Shown: positions 21,268 to 21,413 of the stretch, one piece after another | How the letters are laid out: every line of letters begins with the position of its first letter | Position numbering within the stretch: position 1 is the stretch's first letter | Source: a virus | Virus record (IMG/VR): IMGVR_UViG_3300042314_000096 | Coordinates: 1-21,413 of that record | Length of the DNA stretch: 21,413 bases | Strand: one strand, 5' to 3' | Made by a program: the position numbers and the translations under genes | The notes under the pieces: generated by a model | Databases searched by the model: none | What the model saw: the letters and a program-made list of their open reading frames with translations, nothing else | Told to the model about the DNA's origin: nothing

Positions 21268-21413
21268 TTAAAATAGCTCTTGTTTGATGTTATTTGCGTG
21301 TGGTCTAGACCCAAGTTCTTTACCTTTGTCGTCACATATGTTATCGCCAGCTTCATCTGTCTCATTAATGAAGTCATAGATATCAAAAACATATTTTTCT
21401 TTATCTTCGTCTG
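21268..21413 (-). CDS. Unidentified protein, N-terminus beyond window (partial)
   Basis: An open minus-strand frame from the right edge to a TAA at 21268 gives the last 47 residues: acidic 'DEDKEKYVFDIYDFINETDEAGDNI...', then 'ELGSRPHANNIKQELF'. No family is recognised from this tail. The stop is followed by the repeat-rich gap. Confidence 0.6.
   Translation of the reverse strand, partial: DEDKEKYVFDIYDFINETDEAGDNICDDKGKELGSRPHANNIKQELF

Noticed and set aside
21193-21276. Plus-strand mini-frames (27-29 aa) in the repeat gap, one looking like a signal peptide
   Set aside because: Too short, no ribosome site, opposite to all genes; the Phe/Ile run comes from a T-rich tract.

Overview
The window is a piece of an AT-rich tailed bacteriophage genome (Caudoviricetes). 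All genes I accept lie on the minus strand, so the genome reads from position 21413 down to 1. The gene order is: early small genes, terminase, HNH endonuclease, portal, scaffold, major capsid protein, connector, tail terminator, tail tube, frameshifted tail chaperones, tape measure, tail tip and fibres. There is no sheath gene between the tail terminator and the tape measure, and the chaperone pair has a lambda-type slippery site, so a siphovirus with a long non-contractile tail is most likely. The low GC and the Asn/Ala/Thr/Gly-rich fibres with 'NITSLGTLT' modules resemble uncultured aquatic phages. I cannot name the host or a close relative.

Right part (about 18.7-21.4 kb): a partial unidentified gene at the edge, then a ~180-base gap with a 14-bp tandem repeat and a distant inverted copy, then a tightly packed run of about ten small genes. 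One carries NUMOD3-like DNA-binding motifs, one has a single zinc-finger-like motif, and the rest are mostly unknown. Many are joined by ATGA or TAATG overlaps. Three (51, 53 and 59 aa) are short but have convincing start contexts.

Central part (about 10.2-18.7 kb): terminase small and large subunits, an HNH endonuclease wedged before the portal, then portal, scaffold, major capsid protein, two neck or connector genes and the tail tube. The tube gene is followed by a clear intrinsic terminator. Next come a small coiled-coil protein, the tail assembly chaperone with a GGGAAAG slippery heptamer that fuses it to a downstream frame, and an HK97 gp10-like protein.

Left part (1-10.2 kb): a tape measure with membrane segments, two minor tail or tail-tip proteins, a GNAT acetyltransferase inside the tail operon, a large J-like tail-tip protein, and four fibre or receptor-binding candidates. 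One fibre has seven YadA-head-like 'AIGANAG' repeats. The last is cut by the window edge.

The most notable regulatory signal is a recurring intergenic motif, ATAAATACATTA, on the coding strand at the few wider gaps: upstream of the portal, scaffold, chaperone and fibre-cluster genes, with weaker copies elsewhere. It looks like the late promoter of T4-type phages (TATAAATA), which would be unusual for a siphovirus-like genome and predicts a gp55-like sigma factor outside this window.
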